Shown here: one piece after another, positions 52,408-62,193 of the stretch
Layout of the letters: each line of letters begins with the position of its first letter
Position numbering within the stretch: the first letter of the stretch is position 1
NCBI RefSeq assembly: GCF_900129845.1
Contig: NZ_FQXB01000004.1
Span: forward strand, 124,001-188,000
Source of the DNA: Cognatiyoonia sediminum
GTDB taxonomy: Bacteria > Pseudomonadota > Alphaproteobacteria > Rhodobacterales > Rhodobacteraceae
Direction: 5' to 3'
DNA: 64,000 bases
Program-made: the position numbers and the translations under genes
Notes under the pieces: generated by a model
What the model was told of the DNA's origin: nothing
What the model saw: only the letters and a program-made list of their open reading frames with translations
Databases searched by the model: none

Positions 52408-53320
52408 TCTGAACCGGTATTTTACTTCGGGACCGCATTTGTCTGAATCGATTTCACAGAATGAGACCGCTCCAGAGGCAGAACAAACACGTGGAAGAAT
52501 TTATAACCGCGATGCGCTGACCTATTCGAATACATTCGAAAATCCGTTCAAGCGACAAACCATCAGAACCATTGAGTGGCTAACGGGTAAAGTCTCAATT
52601 GTGAGAATGATCACTGAGTTTGAGCGTCGGCCAGCGGTAAAAGGGCATGGTTTTTGGCGGGCGTGTTTGAACGTCATGCGGATCGAATTGCATACGCCGC
52701 TTGAACAACTCGAGAATATTCCAGCGACTGGTCCGGTCATTGTTGTAGCCAATCATCCGCATGGGATGGTGGACGGGATGATCCTTGCTGAACTGATCGG
52801 AAAACGACGCCGCGATTACCGGATTCTGACACGATCAGTGTTGACCGGTATCGATCCTGAGGCCGCGGCCTTTCTGATCCCTGTTCCTTTCCCGCATGAA
52901 GAGGACGCCCAACAAAAATTTCTTGAGATGCGCAAACAAGCCATGGCGCATTTGAAAGCCGGGGGGGTAGTCGCTCTGTTTCCTGCGGGCGGTGTGGCGG
53001 CCAGCGAAACCATGTACGGTCCGGCGGTCGATGCGGAATGGAATGTGTTCACGGCTAAAATGATCAGAACATCCGGCGCGACCGTGGTTCCTTGCTTCTT
53101 CCCTGGACAGAACTCCCGAGCTTATCAGATGGCCAACCAGATTTCGGCAACGCTACGCCAGGGTCTGCTAATCCACGAAATCGTCAAAGCTTGCGGAAAA
53201 CCTCAAGCACCGATCGTTGGAAGTGCGATTGACCACTCAGAGGTCGAAACGCGCCTCTCAAACCCGCGGGAGTTCATGGCGTGGCTTCGCGATCACACGC
53301 TTTCTTTAGGTAAGTCCTAG
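52382..53320 (+). CDS. Lysophospholipid acyltransferase-family protein
   Basis: This 312-residue protein has the PlsC-like acyltransferase core (about 90-290): VIVVANHPHGMVDGMIL, a His-x5-Asp variant of the usual His-x4-Asp block (as in NHP-x-G-x-x-DG relatives), and VALFPAGGVAAS. It would acylate a lysophospholipid, ornithine lipid or similar. The ATG at 52382 overlaps ptsH by 26 bp; an in-frame TTG about 57 bases later is an alternative. Confidence 0.8.
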   Translation: MTNLAKTTSLNRYFTSGPHLSESISQNETAPEAEQTRGRIYNRDALTYSNTFENPFKRQTIRTIEWLTGKVSIVRMITEFERRPAVKGHGFWRACLNVMRIELHTPLEQLENIPATGPVIVVANHPHGMVDGMILAELIGKRRRDYRILTRSVLTGIDPEAAAFLIPVPFPHEEDAQQKFLEMRKQAMAHLKAGGVVALFPAGGVAASETMYGPAVDAEWNVFTAKMIRTSGATVVPCFFPGQNSRAYQMANQISATLRQGLLIHEIVKACGKPQAPIVGSAIDHSEVETRLSNPREFMAWLRDHTLSLGKS

Positions 53321-54192
53321 CGCGTCGGAACGGGTTTATCACCGCTATAGTCATAGAAACCGCGCTTTGTTTTTCGTCCGAGCCATCCAGCCTCAACATA
53401 TTTTGTCAGTAGCGGGCAAGGACGATATTTCGTGTCCGCCAGCCCATCATGCAACACGTTCATAATCGCAAGGCAGGTATCCAGACCAATAAAATCCGCG
53501 AGTTCCAATGGCCCCATAGGGTGGTTCGCCCCAAGTTTTAGCGACGTGTCAATAGACTGTACTGAGCCAACCCCCTCATAGAGCGTGTAGATTGCTTCGT
53601 TGATCATTGGCATCAAAATGCGGTTCACGATGAAAGCTGGGAAGTCTTCCGCCGTTGCGGCGGTCTTACCCAATCTGTCGACGACCTCTTTGCAGGAATT
53701 GAAAGTCGCTTCATCCGTTGCGATCCCGCGGATCAACTCCACAAGCTGCATGATGGGAACTGGGTTCATAAAGTGGAACCCCAAGAATTTTTCAGGTCGA
53801 TCGGTGCGCGATGCCAAGCGCGTGATCGAAATCGATGAGGTGTTCGATGTTAGGATCGTTTCCGGCTTGATATGCGGCAGCAGGTCTTCAAAAATCGCTG
53901 TCTTGATCGTCTCGCGTTCGGTCGCCGCTTCGATAATCAGGTCGCTTGGTCCCAACTCCGCCAAAGCGGTCGTCGTCTTGATCCGCGACATTGCCGCCGC
54001 TTTGTCCGCCGTAGAAATGGCTTCCTTTAAAACCTGACGTTCGAGGTTTTTGTCGATCAACGCCACGGCGCTGCGTAGGGCATCTTCGTTGATGTCGTTC
54101 ATCATAACGTCGTAGCCGGACAACGCGAAGACATGAGCAATGCCATTCCCCATTTGGCCTGCGCCCACAATACCAACTTGTCTGATCGTCAT
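53317..54192 (-). CDS. hbdA: 3-hydroxybutyryl-CoA dehydrogenase
   Basis: This NAD(P)-dependent enzyme interconverts 3-hydroxybutyryl-CoA and acetoacetyl-CoA. The 291 residues have the Rossmann motif VGIVGAGQMGNGIAHVFA, catalytic GFHFMNPVPIMQLVE and the C-terminal ANHPMGPLELADFIGLDTCLAIMN with the HP-x-GP block, then the usual GRKTKRGFYDYS ending. ATG 54192 follows GGAGACGATGGC; longer starts add low-complexity residues. It is near etfBA, which fits acyl-CoA metabolism. Confidence 0.92.
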   Translation of the reverse strand: MTIRQVGIVGAGQMGNGIAHVFALSGYDVMMNDINEDALRSAVALIDKNLERQVLKEAISTADKAAAMSRIKTTTALAELGPSDLIIEAATERETIKTAIFEDLLPHIKPETILTSNTSSISITRLASRTDRPEKFLGFHFMNPVPIMQLVELIRGIATDEATFNSCKEVVDRLGKTAATAEDFPAFIVNRILMPMINEAIYTLYEGVGSVQSIDTSLKLGANHPMGPLELADFIGLDTCLAIMNVLHDGLADTKYRPCPLLTKYVEAGWLGRKTKRGFYDYSGDKPVPTR

Positions 54193-54358
54193 GCCATCGT
54201 CTCCTGCTGATGCCCTCACCTTATGCCTCGCCGTTCGGATCATTCAAGGTTGGCAGGTACGTAAAAATTGGATCAAAAGCGGACTTTAGCAAATTCGCAA
54301 GAGCTTTAGGCAAGACTGCATCCCGGGTGTAACGAAATATGTGGCGGGAAAGAGTTTT

Positions 54359-55210
54359 ATGAAACATGAAATCGTTGATGGCGGGGGGTTATCCTACGCT
54401 CCGTGTAGGTATGGAATGTCGCGTATCTTTTTCAGGGGGCCGCGACGACGTTTGGATCAGCCTTATATCGCCTTTCTTGGCGGGACAGAGACATACGGGA
54501 AATTCATTGATCAACCTCTTCCAGCCTTGCTTGAGGATGCTCTGAAGCAAACTTGCGTCAATTTTGGATGCGTCAACGGCGGTGTCGATACCTTCGTCAA
54601 TGACCCGACGATCATGGCAGCGTGCCACGATGCGGACGTGACGGTGGTGCAGGTGATGGGTGCCAATTACCTTTCGAACCGATTTTACTCGGTCCACCCG
54701 CGACGGAACGACCGGTTCCTGCGGGCCTCAACGGTGATGGAGGCGATTAATAACGATGTGGATTTCTCTAACTTCACCTTCACGCGCCACATGCTGAGCT
54801 GCCTTTACGAAAAATCGCCGGAGCGTTTTGATATTGTCGTTCAAGAACTGCGGGAAGGTTGGGTTGCGCGGATGAAGAATATGCTGACTCAGATCGGACC
54901 GCGGGTGGTTTTGTTGTGGTTCTCGAAAGATTCTCTCAACAACGAACCTTGGTTCAAAAAGAAGAACCCGATGCAATCTGACCCACTTTTTATCACTGAA
55001 GCGATGGTCGATGAGTTGCGACCGATGGTGATGGATGTAGTGGGCGCAACACCGTCAAAAATTGCGATGGAGCGAGGGACCGTCGGAATGTTCTATTCCG
55101 CGATGCAAGCTAAAGCTGCGTCAGAAATGTTGGGCGTGGCGTGCCACAAGGAAGCCTGTCAGCATCTTTTGCCTGTTTTGCGAAAGGCGATGCTCGCGCC
55201 GCGGATGTAG
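54359..55210 (+). CDS. DUF6473-like protein
   Basis: This 283-residue protein has the recognisable roseobacter family pattern CRYGMSRIFFRGPRRRL, AFLGGTETYGKFIDQPLPALLE, NGGVDTF, VVQVMGANYLSNRFYSVHPRRNDRFL and VDFSNFTFTRHML. Its GGTETYG and LLWFSKDS segments suggest an SGNH-hydrolase-like or glycan-related fold, but no function is known. I assign it to DUF6473 from memory of the family. Start ATG 54359 follows GGAAAGAG. It is alone and convergent with etfA. Confidence 0.72.
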   Translation: MKHEIVDGGGLSYAPCRYGMSRIFFRGPRRRLDQPYIAFLGGTETYGKFIDQPLPALLEDALKQTCVNFGCVNGGVDTFVNDPTIMAACHDADVTVVQVMGANYLSNRFYSVHPRRNDRFLRASTVMEAINNDVDFSNFTFTRHMLSCLYEKSPERFDIVVQELREGWVARMKNMLTQIGPRVVLLWFSKDSLNNEPWFKKKNPMQSDPLFITEAMVDELRPMVMDVVGATPSKIAMERGTVGMFYSAMQAKAASEMLGVACHKEACQHLLPVLRKAMLAPRM

Positions 55211-55217
55211 AAACGAA

Positions 55218-55243
55218 AAAGGCCCGCAATTTGGCGGGCCTTT
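55218..55243. terminator. Bidirectional terminator between DUF6473 and etfA
   Basis: AAAGGCCCGC (55218-55227), loop AATTTG, GCGGGCCTTT (55234-55243). The A and T ends make it an intrinsic terminator in both directions for the convergent genes. Confidence 0.92.
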
Positions 55244-55263
55244 CTGAATTGGTTCATTGCCGA

Positions 55264-56193
55264 TTAGCCCAGCTTGGATGTGAGCTCAGGAACCGCGTCG
55301 AAGAGGTCAGCAACCAAACCGAAGTCAGCAACTTGGAAGATTGGAGCTTCTTCGTCTTTGTTGATCGCAACAATGATTTTGGAGTCCTTCATGCCAGCCA
55401 AGTGCTGGATCGCACCGGAGATGCCGACAGCAACATAAAGGTCAGGTGCCACAACTTTACCAGTTTGGCCAACCTGCCAATCGTTTGGCGCGTAGCCACT
55501 GTCGACCGCCGCACGAGACGCACCAACAGCCGCGTTCAACTTGTCAGCTAGGCCTTCGATCAGGGCGAAGTCTTCTTCGGAGCCAACGCCACGACCACCG
55601 GAGACAACAACACCGGCAGATGTCAGTTCAGGGCGATCGCTTTCGGCAACCTTGTCTTCAACCCAAGAAGACAGTCCTGGATCAGCAGGGGCGCCGATCG
55701 CTTCAACAGAAGCAGAACCACCCATGCCTGCCGCGTCAAAGCCGGCTGTCCGGATGGTCATAACTTTTGTTGCATCACCGGACTTAACAGTCTGGATTGC
55801 GTTACCGGCGTAGATTGGGCGCTCAAATGTGTCACCATCCACAATTGCGGTCACTTCAGAGATGATCTGTGTGTCCAACAATGCCGCAACGCGCGGCATG
55901 ATGTTTTTCGCATCTGTTGTGCCGGGTGCTGCAATGTGGCTGTAGTCACCAGCCAGAGATACGATCAGGTCGGCGGCCGGCTCTGCCATCTGGTGGCCCA
56001 GAACAGCGTCTTCCGCGCAAAGAACTTTGGCAACGCCGTCGATCTTCGCAGCTTCATCCGCAGCGCCTTTGCAGTTTGCACCAACGCACAGCACAGTTAC
56101 GTCACCCAATGCACCAGCCGCGGAAACAGCTTTTGCAGTTGCGTCAACGGACAGCTCGCCCGCGTTTACGTCAGCAATCAGAAGAACAGCCAT
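55264..56193 (-). CDS. etfA: Electron transfer flavoprotein alpha subunit
   Basis: With EtfB this carries electrons from acyl-CoA dehydrogenases, and from dimethylglycine/sarcosine-type dehydrogenases, to the quinone pool through ETF-QO. The 309 residues hold the FAD-binding C-terminal domain: [60 protein letters not shown] and [20 protein letters not shown]. It shares one base with the etfB stop. Confidence 0.96.
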   Translation of the reverse strand: MAVLLIADVNAGELSVDATAKAVSAAGALGDVTVLCVGANCKGAADEAAKIDGVAKVLCAEDAVLGHQMAEPAADLIVSLAGDYSHIAAPGTTDAKNIMPRVAALLDTQIISEVTAIVDGDTFERPIYAGNAIQTVKSGDATKVMTIRTAGFDAAGMGGSASVEAIGAPADPGLSSWVEDKVAESDRPELTSAGVVVSGGRGVGSEEDFALIEGLADKLNAAVGASRAAVDSGYAPNDWQVGQTGKVVAPDLYVAVGISGAIQHLAGMKDSKIIVAINKDEEAPIFQVADFGLVADLFDAVPELTSKLG

Positions 56194-56951
56194 TATACAG
56201 CCCCCGCTTCTTTGAGTTTCTCTACAAGCTCATCAACAGAGCCAACCATGATACCGGCGGAACGCGCTTCCGGCTCTTTCGTGGACACCACTGTAAGACG
56301 AGGAGAGGCATCAACGCCGTAGTCGGCAGGTGTCTTCTCGTCCAATGGCTTCTTTTTCGCTTTCATGATGTTTGGAAGCGATGCGTAGCGCGGTTCGTTC
56401 AAGCGCAAGTCAACGGTCACGATGGACGGCATCTTGACCTTGATTGTCTGTAGACCGCCGTCAACTTCGCGGGTCACAACGGCGCTGTCACCATCGACGT
56501 CAACTTCAGAGGCAAAGGTTGCTTGCGACCAACCCAACAGAGCAGAGAGCATCTGGCCGGTTGCGTTCATATCATTGTCGATCGCCTGCTTGCCACAAAG
56601 AACCAGACCAGGCTGTTCCTCATCAACGATGCCTTTGAGTATTTTGGCAACCGCGAGCGGTTCGATGTCGTTGTGCACATCATCTGCTGCAACAACCAAG
56701 ATGGCGCGGTCGGCACCCATCGCCAAAGCAGTCCGCAAAGTCTCTTGTGCCTGCTTCACGCCGACAGAAACGGCAACAACCTCATCGGCTTTGCCAGCTT
56801 CTTTCAAACGGATCGCTTCTTCTACAGCAATTTCGTCGAACGGGTTCATCGACATTTTGACGTTCGCAAGATCAACACCGCTGCCGTCCGCCTTAACACG
56901 AACTTTTACGTTGTAGTCGATCACGCGTTTGACAGGTACCAAGACCTTCAT
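56193..56951 (-). CDS. etfB: Electron transfer flavoprotein beta subunit
   Basis: This 252-residue AMP-binding subunit of ETF starts [19 protein letters not shown] and contains [56 protein letters not shown] and [21 protein letters not shown]. Its stop overlaps the etfA start. It is a likely redox partner of Mcd and, by analogy with the mitochondrial enzymes, of the N-methyl dehydrogenases near 7-13 kb. Confidence 0.96.
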   Translation of the reverse strand: MKVLVPVKRVIDYNVKVRVKADGSGVDLANVKMSMNPFDEIAVEEAIRLKEAGKADEVVAVSVGVKQAQETLRTALAMGADRAILVVAADDVHNDIEPLAVAKILKGIVDEEQPGLVLCGKQAIDNDMNATGQMLSALLGWSQATFASEVDVDGDSAVVTREVDGGLQTIKVKMPSIVTVDLRLNEPRYASLPNIMKAKKKPLDEKTPADYGVDASPRLTVVSTKEPEARSAGIMVGSVDELVEKLKEAGAV

Positions 56952-57096
56952 CTTGCATATCTCCTCGCAAGGGTTCCGCAGAATTTCGGAACGGTTTCAG
57001 CGAAGGTGTAGTAGAGTCGCAATCGCGATGACAATCAAAAATCGACGTCAGAATGAAAAATTTCGCCAAAATTTCACGAACTACGCAGCGTTATCG

Positions 57097-57669
57097 CTAC
57101 CTGTTGGCGCCGGGGACCCACAAAACGTCATTCCGGCCGTCATCATTTGCAATCCGACTGGCCTGAAAGAACCAATCAGACAGGCGGTTTAGGTATTTTA
57201 CCGCCGAAGGGTTGATTGATTCCACTGTCGCAAGTTCCACCGTCAGCCGTTCCGCGCGGCGTGCGACGGTACGACACAGGTGCATATGAGCGGCCAAAGG
57301 CGACCCGCCGGGTAATATGAAGCTGCGCAAAGGTTCGACCGCTTGTGTCATTTCGTCCAGTTCTGATTCCAAACGTTCAACCTGGGCGGCTGACATGCGC
57401 AAAACGGGGTATTCGGACTCGTGATCCTTTTCCATATCTGGGCGGCAGAGATCAGCGCCGAGATCGAAGAGGTCATTCTGGATCATCGCGAGCATGTCGT
57501 CGGCTTGACCTTCGGCGTGAAGCCGCGCGAGGCCGACTGTGGCGTTCAATTCATCAACTGTCCCATAGGAATTGACCCGCAAAGAGTGCTTTGCCACCCG
57601 CGCGCCGTTGCCAAGTGCGGTTTCACCGGCATCACCAGTTTTGGTGTAGATTTTGTTTAGAACGACCAA
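57097..57669 (-). CDS. Cob(I)yrinic acid a,c-diamide adenosyltransferase, PduO type
   Basis: This 190-residue trimeric adenosyltransferase makes adenosylcobalamin for mutases. Motifs: LNKIYTKTGDAGETALGNG (ATP site), VNSYGTVDELNATVG, ESELDEMTQ, FILPGGSPLAAHMHLCRTVARRAER and KYLNRLSDWFFQASR. The start is TTG at 57669: GGAGG lies 9 nt upstream and the next residues are VVLNKIYTKTGD. The ethylmalonyl-CoA pathway of this organism needs B12-dependent mutases, so the gene fits. Confidence 0.9.
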   Translation of the reverse strand: MVVLNKIYTKTGDAGETALGNGARVAKHSLRVNSYGTVDELNATVGLARLHAEGQADDMLAMIQNDLFDLGADLCRPDMEKDHESEYPVLRMSAAQVERLESELDEMTQAVEPLRSFILPGGSPLAAHMHLCRTVARRAERLTVELATVESINPSAVKYLNRLSDWFFQASRIANDDGRNDVLWVPGANR

Positions 57670-57670
57670 G

Positions 57671-57874
57671 TCAATTTCCTCCGCGTACCCAGACATAGAA
57701 CAGGATCAATACGACCGCTATGAATTGGGCTCCGATCCGCCAACGCATAATCTTGTTGGCGTATTTCTTGTTGAACTCTCCACCTCTGCCAAAGGTGCCG
57801 ATCCCGAGCAAAAGGATCCCTGCGACGATCAGAACCGCAAAAAGGACCAGATAGAATAGAGGATCGTCGCGCAT
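57671..57874 (-). CDS. HIG1-domain small membrane protein
   Basis: This 67-residue protein has two transmembrane helices joined by GTFGRGGEFNKKYANKIMRWRI-type sequence, the HIG1 pattern (a loop after the first helix, then RWRIGAQFIAVVLILFYVWV). HIG1 members associate with cytochrome oxidase in mitochondria and some alphaproteobacteria. Its stop is one base before the TTG of the adenosyltransferase gene, and that gene's ribosome binding site lies inside it. Confidence 0.82.
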   Translation of the reverse strand: MRDDPLFYLVLFAVLIVAGILLLGIGTFGRGGEFNKKYANKIMRWRIGAQFIAVVLILFYVWVRGGN

Positions 57875-57933
57875 CTTTTGGTCCTTTCATTTGTCTCAGG
57901 CGATGTAGCAGGCGTGGGTGTAAAGGAAAGGGG

Positions 57934-58761
57934 TCAGCCCTTCGAAATGATCCGATCCAGCATGCGTGTCGAAAGAATGCGGCGGAATGTTCCCATCATA
58001 TAGGTCGGGGTGGTCACATAGTACCGCGCCTTTGGTCGCTTACTTTCAAGCGCATGGCGTAATTTCTTTGTCACCGCAGACGCTGGCAATTCGAAGGGGT
58101 CTGGCCCTGTGTCGGTGTAGAGGCGGTCACGTAGGGCCGCGTATAAACGGGAACGGGCGGAGTTTTCCCAATCGATCCATTTCTCAAAATGGGGGATCGC
58201 GTTTTGGCGGATGTCAGAGGTAATGGGCCCCGGTTCGATCAGAATGATGTCAATGGGCGTATCTTCCATTTCGATCCGCAGAACGTCTGTCAGACCCTCC
58301 ATCGCGAACTTCGTTGCGACATAGGCGCCGCGCCACTTCATCCCCACCATGCCAAGAACCGAGGAACAGTTCACGATACGGCCATACCCTTGGTTGCGCA
58401 TCACAGGGATGACCATTGTAGTCAGTTCATGCAGTCCAAAAAGGTTGGTTTCAAAGATTTCCCGCAAAGCGCCTCGCGGCAAATCTTCGACTGCCCCGGG
58501 GCAGACGTAGGCACCATTGTTGTAAAGCGCATCGAGCGTGCCGCCAGTAGCCTCCAACACCTCTGCCAATCCATTGGCGAGCGTATTGCTGTCGGTATAG
58601 TCGATCAAAGGGCTTTCGAACCCTTCTGTGATCAGGCGGTCGCAGTCGGCTTGTTTTCGGCAACTCGCAAAGACGCGCCATCCGGCGTCACGTAAACCGT
58701 GGGCGGCATCATATCCGATGCCAGATGAAGAACCGGTGATAAGGACTGATTTCTGTGTCAT
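57934..58761 (-). CDS. Short-chain dehydrogenase/reductase
   Basis: This 275-residue classical SDR has the cofactor motif ITGSSSGIGYDAA, NNGAY, NCSSVLG and the catalytic YVATKFAMEGL (Tyr-x-x-x-Lys). It resembles bacterial homologues of retinol/17-beta-hydroxysteroid dehydrogenases; the substrate is unknown. ATG 58761 is preceded by GGGAGAGG. It is 59 bp from the HIG1 gene on the same strand and may share a transcript. Confidence 0.85.
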   Translation of the reverse strand: MTQKSVLITGSSSGIGYDAAHGLRDAGWRVFASCRKQADCDRLITEGFESPLIDYTDSNTLANGLAEVLEATGGTLDALYNNGAYVCPGAVEDLPRGALREIFETNLFGLHELTTMVIPVMRNQGYGRIVNCSSVLGMVGMKWRGAYVATKFAMEGLTDVLRIEMEDTPIDIILIEPGPITSDIRQNAIPHFEKWIDWENSARSRLYAALRDRLYTDTGPDPFELPASAVTKKLRHALESKRPKARYYVTTPTYMMGTFRRILSTRMLDRIISKG

Positions 58762-58804
58762 GGCCTCTCCCTGCACTGAAGTGTGGGAAAGGGCAAGTCG
58801 GCGC

Positions 58805-59401
58805 TTAGTTAGTGGTCAATAGGCGTTCGGCCATCCATCCGATGCGATTGGAGTCGGGTAGACGGATGCGGGCCCAACCGCTGGCATCGACTTCTAGAAC
58901 TTCTGCGGCCGTTCCGCCGTCCAAGGTATCGAGTACAGAGTAGTTTGTTCCGGGACCAGAGCGCATGTTCACGCGCGATCCAGAAACAAAACGCATATCA
59001 AGATCGGGCTCAACAGCAGCAACCTCAACCGCGAGTTCCTCGGTTACATCATCAACGAGGGTCGCCAACACCGCCACAACGTCGGCATCGTTGGTTTCCG
59101 GCTCTGCCAAAGGCGTTGCTAAGGACGTGAACACCGGTTCAGGTTCGGTTGGTGTCAGTTCGGCTGTGGAGAGGTTTAACAGTGCAGAAGTGTCTGCCCG
59201 TGTCGTCTGAACCTCGACAACCGGTTCGTCTTCAACCGGCTCGACCACAGCAATCTCTTCAACCCCGACAACAGGTTCTTTAATGATCTCGGGCTCAACT
59301 TCGGCAACGACGCGTTCTTCCGGTACAAAATCCGGACCATCGGACAGGATGTAGAAGGCGAGTCCTAGGACCATGAAGGTCCCAAAAACAAATTTTGACA
59401 T
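58805..59401 (-). CDS. Membrane-anchored SH3-domain protein
   Basis: This 198-residue protein has an N-terminal signal anchor (about 3-20), a long acidic, Glu/Val/Pro-rich spacer (25-130) and a C-terminal bacterial SH3 domain (about 137-195, SGSRVNMRSGPGTNYSVLDTLDGGTAAEVLE, GWARIRL). Such domains often bind cell wall. The ATG at 59401 is chosen over longer starts that carry no signal sequence. It is divergent from parC. Confidence 0.83.
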   Translation of the reverse strand: MSKFVFGTFMVLGLAFYILSDGPDFVPEERVVAEVEPEIIKEPVVGVEEIAVVEPVEDEPVVEVQTTRADTSALLNLSTAELTPTEPEPVFTSLATPLAEPETNDADVVAVLATLVDDVTEELAVEVAAVEPDLDMRFVSGSRVNMRSGPGTNYSVLDTLDGGTAAEVLEVDASGWARIRLPDSNRIGWMAERLLTTN

Positions 59402-59547
59402 AATGTTCCCCCCCCCGGGAAATCGGCAGGATTGTTGGCAACGAATCGAATTTATCAAACTACCTATGCGTGCGATAAGGGGAAAAACCGGAAAGGCGCA
59501 CCGTTGTTGCCTTTACGCCATTTCACCGCTCCGCTACACCGTTTGCC

Positions 59548-61890
59548 ATGAGCGAGAGCAGCGACGAGTTCCAGGAAGAGAACACCGATGTGACAGAACC
59601 CCTTCGCCGAGCGATTGGCGAGCGGTACCTGACCTATGCGCTATCTACGATTATGAATCGTGCCTTGCCGGATGCGCGAGATGGGTTGAAGCCTGTGCAT
59701 CGTCGCATTCTCTATGCAATGTCGCGGCTGAAACTATCCTCAACGGGTGGGTTCTTGAAATCAGCTAAGATCAGTGGCGACACGATGGGCGATTTCCACC
59801 CGCACGGTGACGCCGCGATTTATGATGCGATGGCGCGTCTCGCGCAGGATTTCAACGTTCGCTACCCGCTCGTCGATGGGCAAGGGAACTTCGGCAACAT
59901 CGACGGCGATAACCCGGCGGCGGCTCGTTACACCGAAGCGCGGATGACCTCTGCGGCAGAGGCGCTTTTGGTTGGCCTCAGCGAAAACGCAGTTGATTTC
60001 CGCCCGAACTACGATGGCCGCCTCGAAGAACCGTCGGTCCTTCCAGCGACATATCCAAACCTCCTTGCCAACGGGGCAGCGGGGATTGCCGTGGGTATGG
60101 CCACAAACATCCCGCCGCACAATCTGCACGAATTGATCGACGCCTGTCTACATCTGATCAAAGCCCCGAATGCGCGCGACGAAACCCTAATGGAATACGT
60201 CCCCGGACCAGATTTCCCCACCGGTGGCGTGATCGTTGAAAGCCCCGAGAATATTCTGGAGGCCTATAAAACCGGTCGCGGCGCCATGCGCCTACGCGCC
60301 AAATGGGAGATCGAGGATCTTGGCCGCGGCCAATGGCAGGCCGTTGTCACTGAAATTCCCTATCAAGTCCAAAAATCCAAGCTGATCGAAAAGCTCGCCG
60401 AGGTCATCCAAACCAAGAAGGTGCCATTGCTCACCGACGTGCGCGACGAAAGCGCTGATGACATCCGCATCGTCCTCGAACCCCGTGCAAAAACGGTCGA
60501 TCCAGAAGTGATGATGGGACTGCTCTTTAAACATTCGGAGCTTGAAACGCGCTTCAGCCTCAACATGAATGTGTTGATCGACGGTCTAACGCCCAAGGTC
60601 TGCTCGCTCAAAGAAGTGCTGCGCGCGTTTCTTGATCACCGCCGCGACGTTCTGATCCGCCGCAGCCAACACCGGATGGAAAAGATCGACATACGCTTGG
60701 AGGTGCTTGAAGGGTTCATCGTTGCCTTCCTCAATCTCGACCGCGTGATTGACATCATCCGTTACGATGACGACCCAAAAAAGGCCCTGATGATCGAAGA
60801 CTGGGCGCTCGATCACCCCCGCGCCACGTCCGAGAAGGATTACGTCTCCCCAATCACGGAGGATGCCGATCCAGAGGTCTCCCTGACCGAGGCGCAGGCC
60901 GAAGCCATCCTCAACATGCGCCTGCGCAGTTTGCGTCGCCTCGAAGAGATCGAGCTCTTGAAAGAGCGCGACGATCTGATGAAAGAACGCGCCGACCTCG
61001 AAGACCTGCTTGAAGACGAAGGCCTGCAATGGTCCAAGATTGCCGAACAACTGCGCGAAACCCGCAAAGAGTTCGGGCGCGACAGCACAGGCGGCGCCCG
61101 CCGCACCCAATTTGCTGAAGCCGAGGAGATCGCCGACATCCCGATGGAGGCTATGATCGAACGCGAACCGATTACCGTGGTTCTCAGCCAAATGGGCTGG
61201 ATCAGGGCGATGACCGGCCATATCGATCTTGCGCGGGAGCTGAAGTTCAAAGACGGCGACGGCCCACGCTTCATCTTCCACGCCGAAACCACCGACCGCC
61301 TGCTCGTCTTCGCCTCCAACGGGCGTTTCTATACAGTGTCCGGCAGCAACCTGCCCGGCGGGCGGGGTATGGGTGAGCCACTGCGCCTAATGGTCGATCT
61401 GCCGAATGAGGCGGAGATCATCGATATCTTCGCCCATAAATCGGGGGAAAAGCTGCTTGTGGCGTCAGCGGAAGGCAACGGCTTCGTCGTCCCCGAAGAC
61501 GACGTCGTCGCCCAAACGCGCACGGGCAAGCAGGTGCTGAACGTCAAAGACACGGTTGCGAAAATCTGCAAACGCGTCACGGGCGATCACGTCGCGGTGG
61601 TGTCTGAGAATGCTAAACTGCTGGTCTTCCCCCTAGAAGACCTGCCCGAAATGGGCCGCGGCAAGGGCGTGCGTATCCAGAAGTATAAAAAGGCGACGGG
61701 CCGTCAGGGCACGCTGGAACTCGACGGTGGTTTGTCAGACGTCACGACCTTCAACTGGGCCGATGGCCTCAGCTGGGAAATGGGCGGCGGAAAAACCCGG
61801 ACAGAGCCCGATATGACCGACTGGAAAGGCGCGCGGGCTGGGGTCGGGAAACGGCCGCCCTACGGGTTCCCGAAGAACAACCGGTTTTGA
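59548..61890 (+). CDS. parC: DNA topoisomerase IV subunit A
   Basis: This subunit cuts and passes DNA to separate daughter chromosomes. Its 780 residues show the catalytic Tyr in [18 protein letters not shown], the quinolone-pocket helix [15 protein letters not shown] and GNFGNIDGD, and a C-terminal beta-pinwheel. The shortened C-terminal pinwheel and lack of a GyrA box mark it as ParC. At the E. coli ParC Ser80 position it has Ala, and Glu84 is Asp. It is preceded by the divergent SH3 gene. Confidence 0.93.
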   Translation: MSESSDEFQEENTDVTEPLRRAIGERYLTYALSTIMNRALPDARDGLKPVHRRILYAMSRLKLSSTGGFLKSAKISGDTMGDFHPHGDAAIYDAMARLAQDFNVRYPLVDGQGNFGNIDGDNPAAARYTEARMTSAAEALLVGLSENAVDFRPNYDGRLEEPSVLPATYPNLLANGAAGIAVGMATNIPPHNLHELIDACLHLIKAPNARDETLMEYVPGPDFPTGGVIVESPENILEAYKTGRGAMRLRAKWEIEDLGRGQWQAVVTEIPYQVQKSKLIEKLAEVIQTKKVPLLTDVRDESADDIRIVLEPRAKTVDPEVMMGLLFKHSELETRFSLNMNVLIDGLTPKVCSLKEVLRAFLDHRRDVLIRRSQHRMEKIDIRLEVLEGFIVAFLNLDRVIDIIRYDDDPKKALMIEDWALDHPRATSEKDYVSPITEDADPEVSLTEAQAEAILNMRLRSLRRLEEIELLKERDDLMKERADLEDLLEDEGLQWSKIAEQLRETRKEFGRDSTGGARRTQFAEAEEIADIPMEAMIEREPITVVLSQMGWIRAMTGHIDLARELKFKDGDGPRFIFHAETTDRLLVFASNGRFYTVSGSNLPGGRGMGEPLRLMVDLPNEAEIIDIFAHKSGEKLLVASAEGNGFVVPEDDVVAQTRTGKQVLNVKDTVAKICKRVTGDHVAVVSENAKLLVFPLEDLPEMGRGKGVRIQKYKKATGRQGTLELDGGLSDVTTFNWADGLSWEMGGGKTRTEPDMTDWKGARAGVGKRPPYGFPKNNRF

Positions 61891-61923
61891 TATCTGCTAA
61901 AATAAATAGCGACCTAAGGAACA

Positions 61924-62193
61924 TTAGAAATCATAGACCGATCGAGCGGCGATTTCCTTGATTTTGGTCAAGCACTTCGCTCCGCCTCCGTGGGATTCAC
62001 TTTTAGGACACGTAAGTTCCCAATAGTCTCCATCGGTATCAACAAACAACCCAGACCAGTCTGCTGTTGCTATGCTTTTGAATTCTTCGCGAATGCGTCG
62101 TTCGATCTCTTCTGCTAAGTGGTCAAGCTTCATTGCCCCATCTTGCAAAACCCAAGAGCCTACCAGCTGATCTTTCGACATTTTGTCCACCAT
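61924..62193 (-). CDS. Orphan Imm27-like immunity protein
   Basis: This roughly 90-residue cytosolic protein fits the Imm27 polymorphic-toxin immunity family: QLVGSWVLQDGAMKLDHLAEEIERRIREEF, GLFVDTDGDYWELTCPKSESHGGGAKCL, with the hallmark DGDYWE and HGGG. No toxin gene is adjacent, so it looks like an orphan. Its base composition is more AT-rich than parC and tuf. The start may be ATG 62193 overlapping the VOC stop, a GTG at 62196, or ATG 62181 with GGTGGA upstream. Confidence 0.7.
   Translation of the reverse strand: MVDKMSKDQLVGSWVLQDGAMKLDHLAEEIERRIREEFKSIATADWSGLFVDTDGDYWELTCPKSESHGGGAKCLTKIKEIAARSVYDF

Noticed and set aside
60586-61281. A 231-codon minus-strand frame opposite parC
   Set aside because: It is a shadow of the topoisomerase gene without any protein-family signature.
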